NCBI RefSeq assembly: GCF_018760785.1
Contig: NZ_JAHHZO010000006.1
Span: forward strand, 186,001-250,000
DNA from: Rhizobium sp. CSW-27
GTDB lineage: Bacteria; Pseudomonadota; Alphaproteobacteria; Rhizobiales; Rhizobiaceae
Direction: 5' to 3'
Length of the DNA: 64,000 nucleotides
Shown here: one piece after another, positions 9,994-19,259 of the stretch
Numbering within the stretch: the first letter of the stretch is position 1
How the letters are laid out: each line of letters opens with the position of its first letter
Program-made: the position numbers and the translations under genes
Notes under the pieces: model-generated
Databases searched by the model: none
The model's input: only the letters and a program-made list of their open reading frames with translations
What the model was told of the DNA's origin: nothing

Positions 9994-10032
9994 ATTGCGG
10001 CGTCCGACGAAATACTTCATCGAGAATTTGCC

Positions 10033-11178
10033 ATGGCCCTCACAGAAGCTGATTTTCTCGACCTCACCCTCTGGCGACGCCATCTGCACGCCATGCCGGA
10101 AGTGTCCGGCGAGGAGCATCAGACCGCAGCCGAGGTTGCGCGTTTCCTGGAGATGACAGAGCCGGATATGATCGTCACCGGCCTTGGCGGCACCGGGGTC
10201 GCATCGGTCTTTGGCGGGCACGAGCCGGGTCCGACGGTGATGTTCCGCGCCGAGCTTGATGCACTGCCGATTGCGGAAATCTCGGACCTCCCACACCGTT
10301 CGCGGATCGCTGGCAAGGGCCATATGTGCGGGCATGACGGGCACATGGCGATCCTGTCTTCGCTGGCTCTCGCCTTCCAGCGCAGCCGCCCCGCCCGCGG
10401 CCGCGTGGTGCTGCTGTTCCAGCCTGCGGAGGAGAACGGCGCGGGCGCAGCCGCCGTTCTGGCCGATCCGAAGTTCCGGCCACTGACGCCCGATTATGCC
10501 TTTGCCCTGCATAACATGCCGGGGATCGGGCACGGCGTGAGCTGGATCAAGGACGGCCCGGCCAATTGCGCCTCCTGCGGCCTGAAGATTACGCTCACCG
10601 GCAGGACGGCACATGCCTCCATGCCGGAAAGCGGCATCTCGCCGGCGCCGGCCATTGCAGACCTCATCCCGGCCCTGTCGGCGCTGCGGGCGGGAACGCT
10701 GGATGGCGGCGATCTGGTGCTGGCGACCGTCACCCACGCCACCATCGGCGAACCGGCCTTCGGTATTGCGCCGGGCCAGGCGGAGCTGTGGGTGACGCTC
10801 CGTACAGTCTGGGACAGCGCCATGCACGAACTGCGGGCGCGAGCGGAAGGACTGGCGCGCGAGATTGCCGCCGTGCACGGGCTTGGCGTCGGCTTCAGCT
10901 ATCACGACGCGTTTGGCCACTGCGTCAACGACCCCGAGGCCGCGGCAATCATCCGCCACGCGCTTGCCGCGGAAGGCCTGCCTCACGAAAGGGGCGAGGC
11001 ATTTCGCGCCTCCGAGGATTTCGGACGCTTCGGAACGGTTTCAAAATCCGCGATGTTCTTTCTCGGCTCCGGCGAAAAGCATCCGGCGCTGCACAATCCG
11101 GATTACGACTTCCCCGACACATTGATCCCCATCGGCGCCCGCATCTTCCTGCGGATCGCGAAGGATCTCCTTGGCTGA
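10033..11178 (+). CDS. M20-family amidohydrolase / peptidase
   Basis: A 381-residue M20D-type metallohydrolase (hippurate hydrolase, N-acyl-amino-acid amidohydrolase and related enzymes). Metal and catalytic residues are visible in MCGHDGHM (Cys99, His101, Asp102), QPAEENGAG (Glu133/Glu134) and FALHNMPG. The dimerisation domain lies around residues 180-290, with GRTAHASMPE. It releases an amino acid from an N-acyl or amide substrate in the cytoplasm, but the exact substrate is not readable. It is 39 bases downstream of the alpha/beta hydrolase on the same strand, so the two hydrolases may act on the same compound; that is inference only. Confidence 0.85.
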   Translation: MALTEADFLDLTLWRRHLHAMPEVSGEEHQTAAEVARFLEMTEPDMIVTGLGGTGVASVFGGHEPGPTVMFRAELDALPIAEISDLPHRSRIAGKGHMCGHDGHMAILSSLALAFQRSRPARGRVVLLFQPAEENGAGAAAVLADPKFRPLTPDYAFALHNMPGIGHGVSWIKDGPANCASCGLKITLTGRTAHASMPESGISPAPAIADLIPALSALRAGTLDGGDLVLATVTHATIGEPAFGIAPGQAELWVTLRTVWDSAMHELRARAEGLAREIAAVHGLGVGFSYHDAFGHCVNDPEAAAIIRHALAAEGLPHERGEAFRASEDFGRFGTVSKSAMFFLGSGEKHPALHNPDYDFPDTLIPIGARIFLRIAKDLLG

Positions 11179-11187
11179 GGCTCAGCC

Positions 11188-12558
11188 TCAGCCGTCGCGC
11201 TTCAGGTAATCCATCAGCGTGCGGCGATTGCCGCCATCATCGGCCACCGGCGTTGCAGCGGCCCCGGACGAACCGCCGGCCCCGGGCCGGATCTTGCGCA
11301 GCGCTGCCATCGGGATATTGCCGTCGTGACGCGGCACGATGATCATGTGCGTTACCTCTCCGCGCTGATAGGCGGTGAGGAACTTGTTGTAATCGGCAAA
11401 GGCCACGCAGCCGTGCGAATCGCCCGGTGCGCTGCGCAAGAGATAGGTATGGGCCAGAAGGCCGGTGCGCCCGAGCGGCGCCACGCCGTCGGTCGGCGTC
11501 AGCCGGATGGCGGCAACTCCGTGGAACGGCTTTTCGCGCATCGAGAGCTTGTAGGTGCCGGGCGGCGTCGGCCCGCGCATCTTCACATGGGTGAACTTCG
11601 GGTTGTCGCGCATTTCGCCGATGCCGGAATGCGCCTCCAGCACCGCGCCGTTCGGCATGTAGACACGGCCGGCGGTGATGTCATAGACGGCGATCTTCAC
11701 GCCCTGGTCGGGCCACGGCACCGCGCGGCTGACGCTCTTGGCCGGATTGTCCGGCCGCGCGAAGGCAAGTGCCGTCGGCGCATCGTCATCATCCTCGTCG
11801 GCCTCGGCCACCACCGGCTGCGAGCGGGGACGCGTTGCGGGCTTGGGCTCGGAGGCCGGCGCAATTGCCATGGCCAGCGCATTGGCGGCCGGGCGACGGA
11901 TCGGCAGCGGGCCTTCCATCGGCAGGCTGCTGTCGTCGCTCGGGCCGACGGCCTCGGCAACGGCCAGTTCCGCCGGGCTCTGCAGATCGGCCACCTCCAC
12001 CTGCCCGTCTTCGGCATTGCCGGCCGGCATCGCATCCCAGGCCGTCTCGGTCGGCGGCGCCACCAGCACGCTGTCCTGCAGGGCGGAAACCAGCGCGGTC
12101 TTCAACTGCGCGTCATCCGGCCGCTTGCCGGCCAGCGCGGCAAACCGCTTCTCCTCCTCCTCGCGGGCGATCGCCGAAGTGAGGCCTTGCCGCACGCTGT
12201 GATCGTCAGGCCGCAGCGCCTCCAGATGCGCCATGTGCGCCCCTTCCAGACGCGCGGCCTTTTCCGCCGCACCGCCGGAAAGCCGCGAGAATTTCGAGAC
12301 GCGGATCAGGCGATCGTTCGAGACGGGCGGCGCCAGCGGCTTGAGATCGAGCGAGGCACGCATCTGGTAGGAAAAGTCGCTCGGCTTGATGCTGGCGACG
12401 CTCTGCACCGTGGCGAGCGCACCCATCATCCAGGCGCCGGCCGCAAGGCTGGTGCCGAGAAGGACCGAATATTTCAGCAAACCGCCGGACGCTGCACCGC
12501 TGGCCACAGCTCGTGAGGATCGTGGGACGGATCGTTCCGCCGCAAAAGCCAGTGCCAT
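11188..12558 (-). CDS. membrane-anchored DUF2778 protein (L,D-transpeptidase-like, Tlde1-related fold)
   Basis: About 456 residues. One transmembrane helix lies near residues 27-50, followed by a long low-complexity periplasmic region (about 130-280; acidic around EADEDDDDAP, Pro/Ala-rich elsewhere) and a C-terminal DUF2778 domain (about 285-415). The domain contains LLAHTYLLR and DSHGCVAFADY, where SHGC places the probable catalytic Cys near residue 384. This resembles the HXX...SHGC active site of L,D-transpeptidase and Tlde1 enzymes, which act on peptidoglycan tetrapeptides. I chose the ATG at 12558 because AAAGGG precedes it; a GTG four codons upstream lacks a ribosome site. It converges with the M20 gene nine bases away. 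A role in peptidoglycan remodelling is inference from the fold. Confidence 0.8.
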   Translation of the reverse strand: MALAFAAERSVPRSSRAVASGAASGGLLKYSVLLGTSLAAGAWMMGALATVQSVASIKPSDFSYQMRASLDLKPLAPPVSNDRLIRVSKFSRLSGGAAEKAARLEGAHMAHLEALRPDDHSVRQGLTSAIAREEEEKRFAALAGKRPDDAQLKTALVSALQDSVLVAPPTETAWDAMPAGNAEDGQVEVADLQSPAELAVAEAVGPSDDSSLPMEGPLPIRRPAANALAMAIAPASEPKPATRPRSQPVVAEADEDDDDAPTALAFARPDNPAKSVSRAVPWPDQGVKIAVYDITAGRVYMPNGAVLEAHSGIGEMRDNPKFTHVKMRGPTPPGTYKLSMREKPFHGVAAIRLTPTDGVAPLGRTGLLAHTYLLRSAPGDSHGCVAFADYNKFLTAYQRGEVTHMIIVPRHDGNIPMAALRKIRPGAGGSSGAAATPVADDGGNRRTLMDYLKRDG

Positions 12559-12570
12559 GATACGCGTCAC

Positions 12571-13103
12571 CCTTTACTCGCAACTCGAACACACGGCGCG
12601 TGAGCGCCGAAAACGGACGGGGAGACGAAACAGCACGATCGATCACGACCCGTGCCCGCGCACGTCCACCACGTGCGATCAGGATGACGAATTATGGTAA
12701 CCAATTTCTTTACATGGCCCCTCTTGAGCGTCATCGCCATTATAAACGGATGCTGACGGAAGTTTAGCAAAAATGCGGTTGTCGAGCGGCAATGCCGCAC
12801 GACCCCTCTGTTCCGGCCGAGCAGCAGGGCTTTTCGCCGCTGCAGGCCCGTTTGACGCGGCTCTGCGCCATCATGGTAAACAACCTCCTTGCCTCCCATG
12901 CCGCGATCACGTTTTCGGGAGCGGCAGACGGGTTCACCCCGGCCCCGGCCGTTGCGGCAGCCTATCGCGGCCGGTTGCGAATCATCGACGGGCGGCTGCC
13001 TGCCACGGCGGATCCCGCGCAAGGCCTTCGGCGGTCGGAATGAGACTTGATTGCCGCGCCCGCGATTGGCATCCTTTGCCGGCAAAAAACTGGGGAGACG
13101 ACC
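12571..13103. other. 533-base intergenic stretch between the DUF2778 gene and pncA
   Basis: The part near 12690-12780 is A+T-rich for this genome and probably holds the divergent promoters. I could not settle on a -35/-10 pair. The right half holds one open frame, listed separately with low confidence. No RNA gene was recognised. Confidence 0.5.
12792..13043 (+). CDS. possible small hypothetical protein (83 aa)
   Basis: An open frame of 83 codons upstream of pncA on the same strand. Codon use leans to G/C third positions as in real genes here, but no clear ribosome site precedes the ATG and the product has no recognisable domain, signal or membrane helix. It could equally be leader or chance open frame in high-G+C DNA. 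Listed because it fills half of an otherwise empty gap. Confidence 0.25.
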   Translation: MPHDPSVPAEQQGFSPLQARLTRLCAIMVNNLLASHAAITFSGAADGFTPAPAVAAAYRGRLRIIDGRLPATADPAQGLRRSE

Positions 13104-13730
13104 ATGAAGGCGCTGCTGATCATCGACGTGCAGAACGGGTTCTGCCCCGGCGGCAATCTGCCGGTTCCGGACGGCGACAAGGTGGTGCCTGTGATCAACC
13201 AGCTGATCGAGGAAGGCTCCTACGATCTCGTGGTCGCCTCGCAGGACTGGCACCCCGCCGACCATGGCAGCTTCGCCTCCCAGCATCCGGGCGCAAAGCC
13301 TTTCGACCTCGGCACCCTCTCCGGCAAGCCGCAGGTGCTGTGGCCCGATCACTGCGTACAGACCACGCCGGACGCCGATTTCCACCCGGATCTCAACACC
13401 GATGCCATCGACTACATTCAGCAGAAGGGCGAGAATCCGGCCGTCGACAGCTATTCGGCCTTTCGCGACAACGACCAGGCCGCCGTTACCGGCCTTGCCG
13501 GCTATCTGAAGGCGCAGCAGGTGAAGGAACTCGACATCTGCGGACTGGCCACCGATTACTGCGTGATGTTCTCCGCACTCGACGCACGCGACATGCTGCC
13601 GGGCGTCAAGATCTGCTTCATCGAGGATGCCAGCCGCGGCATAGACCCGGAAGGCGTCAAGACCGCCATCGCCGAGATGCGGGAACGTGGCGTCGCCATC
13701 ATCTCCAGCCGTGACGTGCTGTCGAACTGA
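13104..13730 (+). CDS. pncA: nicotinamidase / pyrazinamidase
   Basis: A 208-residue isochorismatase-fold hydrolase converting nicotinamide to nicotinate and ammonia in NAD salvage. The triad is visible: Asp8 (LLIIDVQNGF), Lys108 (QQKGENPAVDSYSAF) and Cys153 (GLATDYCVMF). The metal site DWHPADH (Asp48, His50, His54) and PDHCVQ are present. The ATG at 13104 follows GGGGAG by six bases and gives the usual family length; the frame is open further upstream without support. A GC-rich hairpin at 13757-13774 follows but lacks a T run. Confidence 0.95.
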   Translation: MKALLIIDVQNGFCPGGNLPVPDGDKVVPVINQLIEEGSYDLVVASQDWHPADHGSFASQHPGAKPFDLGTLSGKPQVLWPDHCVQTTPDADFHPDLNTDAIDYIQQKGENPAVDSYSAFRDNDQAAVTGLAGYLKAQQVKELDICGLATDYCVMFSALDARDMLPGVKICFIEDASRGIDPEGVKTAIAEMRERGVAIISSRDVLSN

Positions 13731-13954
13731 GCGGGCGCACCGCCGGAAGGATCGCGGCCTGCATCTTTGCAGGCAGGCCGACCGGTTCGGCCGGCACCGA
13801 CGGTGCTCGCGGCTGCGCAGACCATCCGCCCGCCTCGACGCCCTCTCGATACTTCCAACCTGAGTAGCGTGGCCCGTTTGGCTCGACCTGGTCCTCGTGG
13901 CTTGCCTCGCCGCCCGGGTCTGGCCTACGAGCCTTGCAGGCAAAGGAATGAACG

Positions 13955-14668
13955 ATGCACAAGACACACTTCTGGCAGGGCGTGCGGGCGGGGCTCGTCG
14001 TGGCGCTCTCCACCGCCCCCTTCGGGCTGCTGTTCGGCGCCGTCGCCGTCGATGGCGGCGTCTCCCCCTTCGAGGCGACCATGATGAGCGGTATCATCTT
14101 CGCCGGTGCAAGCCAGCTTGTCGGCGTCAAGCTGTTCGGCGCCCATGTGCCCGCCTGGCTGGTGGTGCTGTCGGTCTTTGCCGTCAACTTCCGCCATATT
14201 CTCTACTCGGCGGCCCTGACGCCGCATCTGGCGGGCAAGAGCCTGCCCGCCAAAGCCGGCATCTTCTTCTTTCTCACCGACCCGCAATTTGCCGAGGCGA
14301 TGAAGCGGGTGGACCGCAGCGGGCGGCTGGAAACCGGCTGGTATCTGGGCGTTGCCGCGATCATCTACGTGCTGTGGGTCGCCAGCTCCGCGCTCGGCGC
14401 CCTGTTCGGCAGCCTGATCGGCGATCCGGTGGCGCTGGGTGTCGACGTGCTGCTGCCGGTCTATTTCCTCGGCCTTGTGCTCGGCTTTCGCCGCAGGCCG
14501 CTGTTCGGGCTGGTCGTGCCGGTCAGCGCGGCGGCGTCTATCCTGGCCATGCATCTGGTCGGCTCGCCCTGGCATGTCAGCATCGGCGCACTCGCCGGCA
14601 TCCTTGCCGCACTGGTCTTCCACCGGGCTCCGGCCGATCCGCAACAGCATGGCGGGGAGCAGCACTGA
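13955..14668 (+). CDS. azlC: AzlC-family branched-chain amino acid exporter, large subunit
   Basis: A 237-residue inner-membrane protein with several hydrophobic helices. AzlC-family features include the N-terminal APFGLLFGAVA, MSGIIFAGASQLVGVKLF and VFAVNFRHILYSAAL. AzlC works with AzlD to export branched-chain amino acids or analogues. AAAGGA lies seven bases before the ATG at 13955. The stop overlaps the azlD start (TGATG), so the two subunits are translationally coupled. Substrate specificity has not been shown for this copy. Confidence 0.92.
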   Translation: MHKTHFWQGVRAGLVVALSTAPFGLLFGAVAVDGGVSPFEATMMSGIIFAGASQLVGVKLFGAHVPAWLVVLSVFAVNFRHILYSAALTPHLAGKSLPAKAGIFFFLTDPQFAEAMKRVDRSGRLETGWYLGVAAIIYVLWVASSALGALFGSLIGDPVALGVDVLLPVYFLGLVLGFRRRPLFGLVVPVSAAASILAMHLVGSPWHVSIGALAGILAALVFHRAPADPQQHGGEQH

Positions 14669-14982
14669 TGGAGCGGTTGACGGATCTGCACACGGCGCTG
14701 GTCATCCTGGCGGCCGGCCTTGCCACCTATCTCACCCGCGTCGGCGGCTATCTGCTGATGAGCCGCATGACGCGCATTCCGCCGCGCATGGAAACGGCCC
14801 TGAACGCCGTTCCCGCCGCAGTTCTCACCACCCTGGTGGCGCCGGCCTTCTATGACGGCGGCCTCGACGTCAAGATCGCCATGGTGGTGGCGCTGATGGT
14901 CGGCCTGCGGCGGCCGGGCGTTGCGCTGATCGCAGCCGGATGGGGCAGCGCCATGGTTCTGCGCCACCTCATTCTTGCCTGA
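14668..14982 (+). CDS. azlD: AzlD-family small membrane subunit
   Basis: 104 residues with three or so transmembrane helices; ATYLTRVGGYLLMSR and LNAVPAAVLTTLVAPAF are typical of AzlD. It is the obligate small partner of AzlC in branched-chain amino acid export. Its ATG shares one base with the azlC stop. It converges with aminopeptidase P across a 43-base gap. Confidence 0.92.
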   Translation: MERLTDLHTALVILAAGLATYLTRVGGYLLMSRMTRIPPRMETALNAVPAAVLTTLVAPAFYDGGLDVKIAMVVALMVGLRRPGVALIAAGWGSAMVLRHLILA

Positions 14983-15025
14983 TCACCCAGCAGGTCATCG
15001 GACGCGGCGGGTTCGCCGCGCCGGA

Positions 15026-16855
15026 TTACAGCGCCGCCGTCGCTCCCTCCAGCCAGGCCAGGGCTTCGGGCTCGGAAATCAGCGGCTGAAGCTTCGCCCG
15101 CACCCCGGCATGATAGGCATCGACCCAGGCCAGTTCCTCCGCCGTCAGCAGATCCTTCAGGATCAGCCGCCGGTCGATCGGGCACCAGGTCAGTGTTTCG
15201 AAGCCCATCATCGGCAGGTCGCCTCCCTCGATCGCCTCGAGTTCGGTGACATAGATCAGGTTCTCGATCCGGATGCCGAAGGCGCCGGGGCGGTAATAGC
15301 CCGGCTCGTTCGACAGGATCATACCCGGCAGCAATTCCTGCGTGGAAACACGGGAAATGCGCTGCGGGCCCTCATGCACCGAAAGATAGGAGCCGACGCC
15401 GTGGCCCGTGCCGTGCGCGTAATCGGCGCCGGCCTTCCACAGGGCGATGCGGGCCAGCGGATCGAGATCGCAGCCGCGCGTGCCCTTGGGAAAACGCGCT
15501 GCCGAAATGGCGATCATCCCCTTCAGCACCAGCGTGAAGAATTTCTTCTGCTCCTGCGGCACCGCACCGATGGCAACGGTGCGGGTGATATCGGTTGTGC
15601 CGTTCACATATTGCGCGCCGGAATCGATCAGGAACAGTTCGCCCGCCTTCAGGCGTCGGTCGGTCTCGGTCGTCACCCGGTAATGGATGACGGCGCCATG
15701 CTCGCCGGCGCCGGAAATCGTGTCGAAGGAAATGTCCTTCAGCGGGTTCTGCAGGCTTTCACCAACGCGGGCGCGGAAGGCCTCCAGCGCGGTGACGGCG
15801 GAAATCTCGCTCACACTGTCCGGCGCCTGGGTGTCCAGCCAGTGCAGGAAGCGCACCATGGCCGCACCATCCTGCACATGCGCATCCGCCGAACCGCGCA
15901 ATTCCACGGCATTCTTGATCGCACGCGGCAGGCGGGCCGGGTCGGCAGCCTCCACCACGATACCGCCCGCCGCCTCGATGGCGCGCGTCAGCGCGATCGA
16001 GGCGATGTCGCCGTCGACCAGGATCCTGCGCTCGCCCTCCGCATGGGCGGCAAGCCGCGACAGCAGGGCGGAAGGTTCATGCCGGCTGGCAAGCGCATCG
16101 AGATGTGCCGCAGCTTCCGGCCCGAGCTTGCCCGCCTCGATGAACAGTTCGACCGCTCCCTCGGCGGTGATGATCGCACGCGCCAGCGGATGCGGCGTAT
16201 GCGGCACGTCAGCACCGCGGATGTTGAAGATCCAGGCGACGGAGGACGGATCGGCAACGAGCAGCGCCTGCGCACCCTTGTCGGCCACCGCCTTTGCCAT
16301 CGCGGCGATCTTGTCCGCCGCCGGTCTTCCGGCATGCTGCTCCTGCTGCACGCTGACCGCTCCCATCGGAGCGGCCGGCCGATCGTGCCAGAGTGCGTCG
16401 AGCGGGTTGGAATCGAGGATGACGAGACTGCCGCCGCAGGCCGCCAGCGCCGTTTCCAGCCGCCGCACCTCCGCGCCGCTGTGTAGCCAGGGATCGACGC
16501 CGAGGCGCAGGCCGCGCGGGCCATGCGCTGCAATCCAGCTGTGCGGCGGCTCGCCCACCAGATCGCCCGCCGTAAAGGTGGCCTGATCGACCTGCTGGGC
16601 AAGCTGCGTCGTATAACGGCCGTCAACGAACACGACAGCCACCTCGCGCAGAATCAGCGCAATGCCCGCCGACCCGGTAAAGCCTGTCAGCCAGGCCAGA
16701 CGTTCAGCCGAGGCCGGCACGTATTCGCCCTGAAACTCGTCGGCGCGCGGCACGAGGAAACCGTCGATCCCGAGCGCGTCGAACCGCTCGCGCAGCGCCG
16801 TCACGCGCGCCGGGCCAAGCGCCGGCGATGAGGTGGTTTCGAAGGACTGGAACAT
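15026..16855 (-). CDS. pepP: Xaa-Pro aminopeptidase (aminopeptidase P, M24B), long form
   Basis: A 609-residue cytoplasmic peptidase that removes N-terminal residues preceding proline. It is the long, eukaryote-like APP1 type: two creatinase-like N-terminal domains (about 1-160 and 165-320) precede the pita-bread catalytic domain (about 325-550). Dinuclear metal ligands are visible in FLIDSGAQYVNGTTDITRT, AHGTGHGVGSYL, LSNEPGYY and RIENLIYV. The C-terminal extension (about 550-609), with LTWCPIDRRLI, is typical of the long form. No strong ribosome site precedes the ATG at 16855. It stands alone. Confidence 0.92.
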   Translation of the reverse strand: MFQSFETTSSPALGPARVTALRERFDALGIDGFLVPRADEFQGEYVPASAERLAWLTGFTGSAGIALILREVAVVFVDGRYTTQLAQQVDQATFTAGDLVGEPPHSWIAAHGPRGLRLGVDPWLHSGAEVRRLETALAACGGSLVILDSNPLDALWHDRPAAPMGAVSVQQEQHAGRPAADKIAAMAKAVADKGAQALLVADPSSVAWIFNIRGADVPHTPHPLARAIITAEGAVELFIEAGKLGPEAAAHLDALASRHEPSALLSRLAAHAEGERRILVDGDIASIALTRAIEAAGGIVVEAADPARLPRAIKNAVELRGSADAHVQDGAAMVRFLHWLDTQAPDSVSEISAVTALEAFRARVGESLQNPLKDISFDTISGAGEHGAVIHYRVTTETDRRLKAGELFLIDSGAQYVNGTTDITRTVAIGAVPQEQKKFFTLVLKGMIAISAARFPKGTRGCDLDPLARIALWKAGADYAHGTGHGVGSYLSVHEGPQRISRVSTQELLPGMILSNEPGYYRPGAFGIRIENLIYVTELEAIEGGDLPMMGFETLTWCPIDRRLILKDLLTAEELAWVDAYHAGVRAKLQPLISEPEALAWLEGATAAL

Positions 16856-17106
16856 GGATCTACTTTCGCTGTGAACGATTCCCTTGGGACGCCGATGTTA
16901 ACGGATTCTCACCGCCGAACCAGCCTGCCGCTGCAGTGCCACAGAATTGGGCACCAGCCGCCCGATCACCCCTTGTTTTTGCCGGACCCATGCATCTGAT
17001 GCATGACACCCGTGAGGCAGCCCCTCTGACTGGCCGGGCGGGAACACTCTATATTGCAACCATCGGGGAGCAAGACGGGCTCCCAAAGCTTCAAAGGACC
17101 GCTCAC

Positions 17107-17280
17107 ATGGCACATTCCTTCTTCCGCAATGCTTTTGACCGGGTCGTGGCTGCGCGCGAGCGCCAGGCGGCCCGCTATGTCAACGGCGCCCTGATGTATC
17201 TCGATGACGAAAGCCTGAAGGCGCTCGGCACGACCCGCGAAGAACTGCGCCGGCAGGGCGCAACGCGCTACGTGTTCTGA
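17107..17280 (+). CDS. small DUF1127-like protein (57 aa)
   Basis: A 57-residue basic protein. The C-terminal half (MYLDDESLKALGTTREELRR) resembles the conserved core of DUF1127 proteins, which are abundant in rhizobia; some short members bind RNA or affect phosphate and carbon metabolism. AAAGGA stands eight bases before the ATG. A strong terminator lies 130 bases downstream, so the gene is probably monocistronic. The family assignment is tentative because the arginine-rich N-terminal half of classical members is shorter here. Confidence 0.65.
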   Translation: MAHSFFRNAFDRVVAARERQAARYVNGALMYLDDESLKALGTTREELRRQGATRYVF

Positions 17281-17410
17281 TCCCATGGCCGGACGGTCGC
17301 GCTCCTCCCACGCGCCGCACGGCTTTCGGAACACGGCTCAAGACCCGCTCGAGCCACTCTCCTCCTCCAGGGCTCGCGGGCAGGATCTGTCTCTCCCGGC
17401 ATGATCCGAA

Positions 17411-17441
17411 GGCGACATCCCCTCCCGGATGTCGCCTTTTT
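17411..17441 (+). terminator. rho-independent terminator after the DUF1127-like gene
   Basis: A perfect 10-bp inverted repeat (GGCGACATCC at 17411-17420 and its complement at 17427-17436) with a six-base loop is followed by TTTTT at 17437-17441. The T tract is on the plus strand only, so it serves the small upstream gene. Confidence 0.9.
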
Positions 17442-17500
17442 CATGTGCTGCCAAAGATATGCATTAAATGCAACGCTGCACTGCAGCAACAAGCGCCCTG

Positions 17501-18382
17501 TCAGCGGTCGTGACGCAGGTGGATCGTTACCCAGCCATTGCGCCAGAAGGTGCGGACATGCGCGAGGCCGGCGCCGCTATAGGCCGCGATGACCTTCCAG
17601 CGCTGCGAGGCGAGAATACCCGACAGGATCACGTCGCCGCCCGGCGAAAGATGCGTCACCAGTTGCGGCGCCATGCGGATCAGCGGCCGCGCCAGGATGT
17701 TGGCGATGATCAGATCGAAGGGGCCGTGTCGCTCGAAGGCGGAGGAATGGAAGCCCGGTGCCGTTTCGAGCGAAAGCCCCTCGGCAATGCCGTTCAGCCG
17801 GACATTTCCCCGCGCAACGCGGACCGCGACGGGATCGATATCGGTCGCCAGAACCGGAATGCGGCGCAGCTTGCGCACGGCAATGGCAAGCACGCCGCTG
17901 CCGGTGCCGAGATCGAGCGCGTTCTTCGGCGGGTGGGCACGCATCACCCTGTCGATCATTTCGAGGCAGCCGGCCGTCGTGCCGTGATGACCGGTGCCGA
18001 AAGCCTGTCCGGCATCGATCTCGATGGCGACATCGCCGGTGCGGACCTTGTCGCGATCATGCGAACCGTGCACCAGGAAGCGTCCGGCCCGCACCGGCTT
18101 CAGCCCTTCCAGCGACTTGGCGATCCAGTCGATCTCCGGCAGATCCTCGCGCTGGATCTCCAGTCCCGGATAGGCCGCGCGGATCGCCTCGGCGAAGCGG
18201 GCGCGCACCTCTTCCTCGTCGACCCGCATCATGTAGACGGAGGCCTCCCAGCGATCGGCCTTTTCATCCACCTCGGTGGTGCCGATGGCGAAATCCTCCT
18301 CGCCGAAACATAGCGAGAGCAGGTCGAGAATATCTTCCGATTCCCGTTCGGTAACGGTGACGAAGAGGCGGATTTCACTCAC
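17501..18382 (-). CDS. prmA: ribosomal protein L11 methyltransferase
   Basis: A 293-residue class I SAM-dependent methyltransferase that trimethylates ribosomal protein L11. An N-terminal substrate-recognition domain (about 1-100) is followed by a Rossmann domain with ALDLGTGSGVLAIA (motif I), TDIDPVAV (motif II) and the hallmark FDLIIANILARPL (NPPY-like motif IV). GQAFGTGHHGTT is the conserved PrmA signature. The start is GTG at 18382. The gene is monocistronic, upstream of the SCO1-like gene's 3' end. Confidence 0.95.
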   Translation of the reverse strand: MSEIRLFVTVTERESEDILDLLSLCFGEEDFAIGTTEVDEKADRWEASVYMMRVDEEEVRARFAEAIRAAYPGLEIQREDLPEIDWIAKSLEGLKPVRAGRFLVHGSHDRDKVRTGDVAIEIDAGQAFGTGHHGTTAGCLEMIDRVMRAHPPKNALDLGTGSGVLAIAVRKLRRIPVLATDIDPVAVRVARGNVRLNGIAEGLSLETAPGFHSSAFERHGPFDLIIANILARPLIRMAPQLVTHLSPGGDVILSGILASQRWKVIAAYSGAGLAHVRTFWRNGWVTIHLRHDR

Positions 18383-18493
18383 GGTCTGGCTCTTTCTGAA
18401 GCTTGGGGCGTGCGGCCTGTCGAAACGAGCGGCAGCAATGCCACAAAACGGCGGCGCCCTTCAAGCAAGCAGCCGGGCCGCGACCGCCCTCCA

Positions 18494-19093
18494 TCACCCC
18501 TTCACGAGGTTTTCCAGCTTCTTCAGCGCCGTTTCGGGATTTTCGCCATAGGAAATCGTACCGGCAAAGCGGCCGCCATGGTTCAACAGGAAGACCGAGG
18601 CGGTATGATCCATCGTGTAATCCCCGTCCGGCTGCTTCTCGTCCACCGGCACCTTGCGGGCATAGACGCGGAAGCCCTTGACCATCTCGCCCACCTTGTC
18701 GGCCGGGCCGGAAATGCCCACCACCCGGTCGGAGACATTGGTGATGTAGCGGTTGAGGATGTCCGGCGGATCACGCTCCGGGTCCACGGTGACAAAATAG
18801 GCCTTCAGCTTCGTGCCGTCCGGATCGACCTGGTGCAGCCAGCCGTTCAGCTCGAACAGCGTGGTGGGGCAGACCTCCGGGCAATGCGTAAAGCCGAAGA
18901 ACAGCGCCGTCGGCTTGTCCTGAAACGCCTTTTCGGTGATCGGCTCACCGGTCTGCGCGACGAGTTGGAAGGGAACGCCGAAGGGGCCTTCGGCGATATC
19001 CTTGCTGGAGCGGGTCATCTCCATCGTCAGCCAGCCCAGCACGCCGGCCATAACGGCGACGGCAATCCACAGCACGGTTCTGATCGTCTTCAT
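18494..19093 (-). CDS. SCO1/SenC family copper protein
   Basis: 199 residues. An N-terminal membrane anchor (about 7-25) is followed by a thioredoxin-fold periplasmic domain with the copper/redox motif CPEVCP (Cys71, Cys75) and the third ligand His163 in TMDHTASVF. The family delivers copper to the CuA or CuB site of cytochrome oxidase, or acts as a thiol-disulfide protein. A very small membrane peptide gene lies upstream on the same strand, so the two could be co-transcribed. No oxidase genes are adjacent. Confidence 0.93.
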   Translation of the reverse strand: MKTIRTVLWIAVAVMAGVLGWLTMEMTRSSKDIAEGPFGVPFQLVAQTGEPITEKAFQDKPTALFFGFTHCPEVCPTTLFELNGWLHQVDPDGTKLKAYFVTVDPERDPPDILNRYITNVSDRVVGISGPADKVGEMVKGFRVYARKVPVDEKQPDGDYTMDHTASVFLLNHGGRFAGTISYGENPETALKKLENLVKG

Positions 19094-19259
19094 GCCTGCG
19101 ACTCCAGCGGTTGGCAGATAGCGAACCTCTCCCTAGGCTCGCACCGCCGAACCGGCAATTCAAGAATGCGTTGCAGATGGAGGGGCGCGGTGTTTTGTCC
19201 CGCCGGGGAGACGGAAACGCCAGGCTCCGCGGTCCGCCCGGCCATACATGCACCCAGCC

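Noticed and set aside
13757..13774. Rho-independent terminator after pncA
   Set aside because: A clean 7-bp hairpin is present but no T run follows on either strand, so I did not list it as a terminator.
12567..13967. A 466-codon minus-strand frame opposite pncA
   Set aside because: Shadow of the nicotinamidase gene and its flanks; pncA has its complete catalytic triad.
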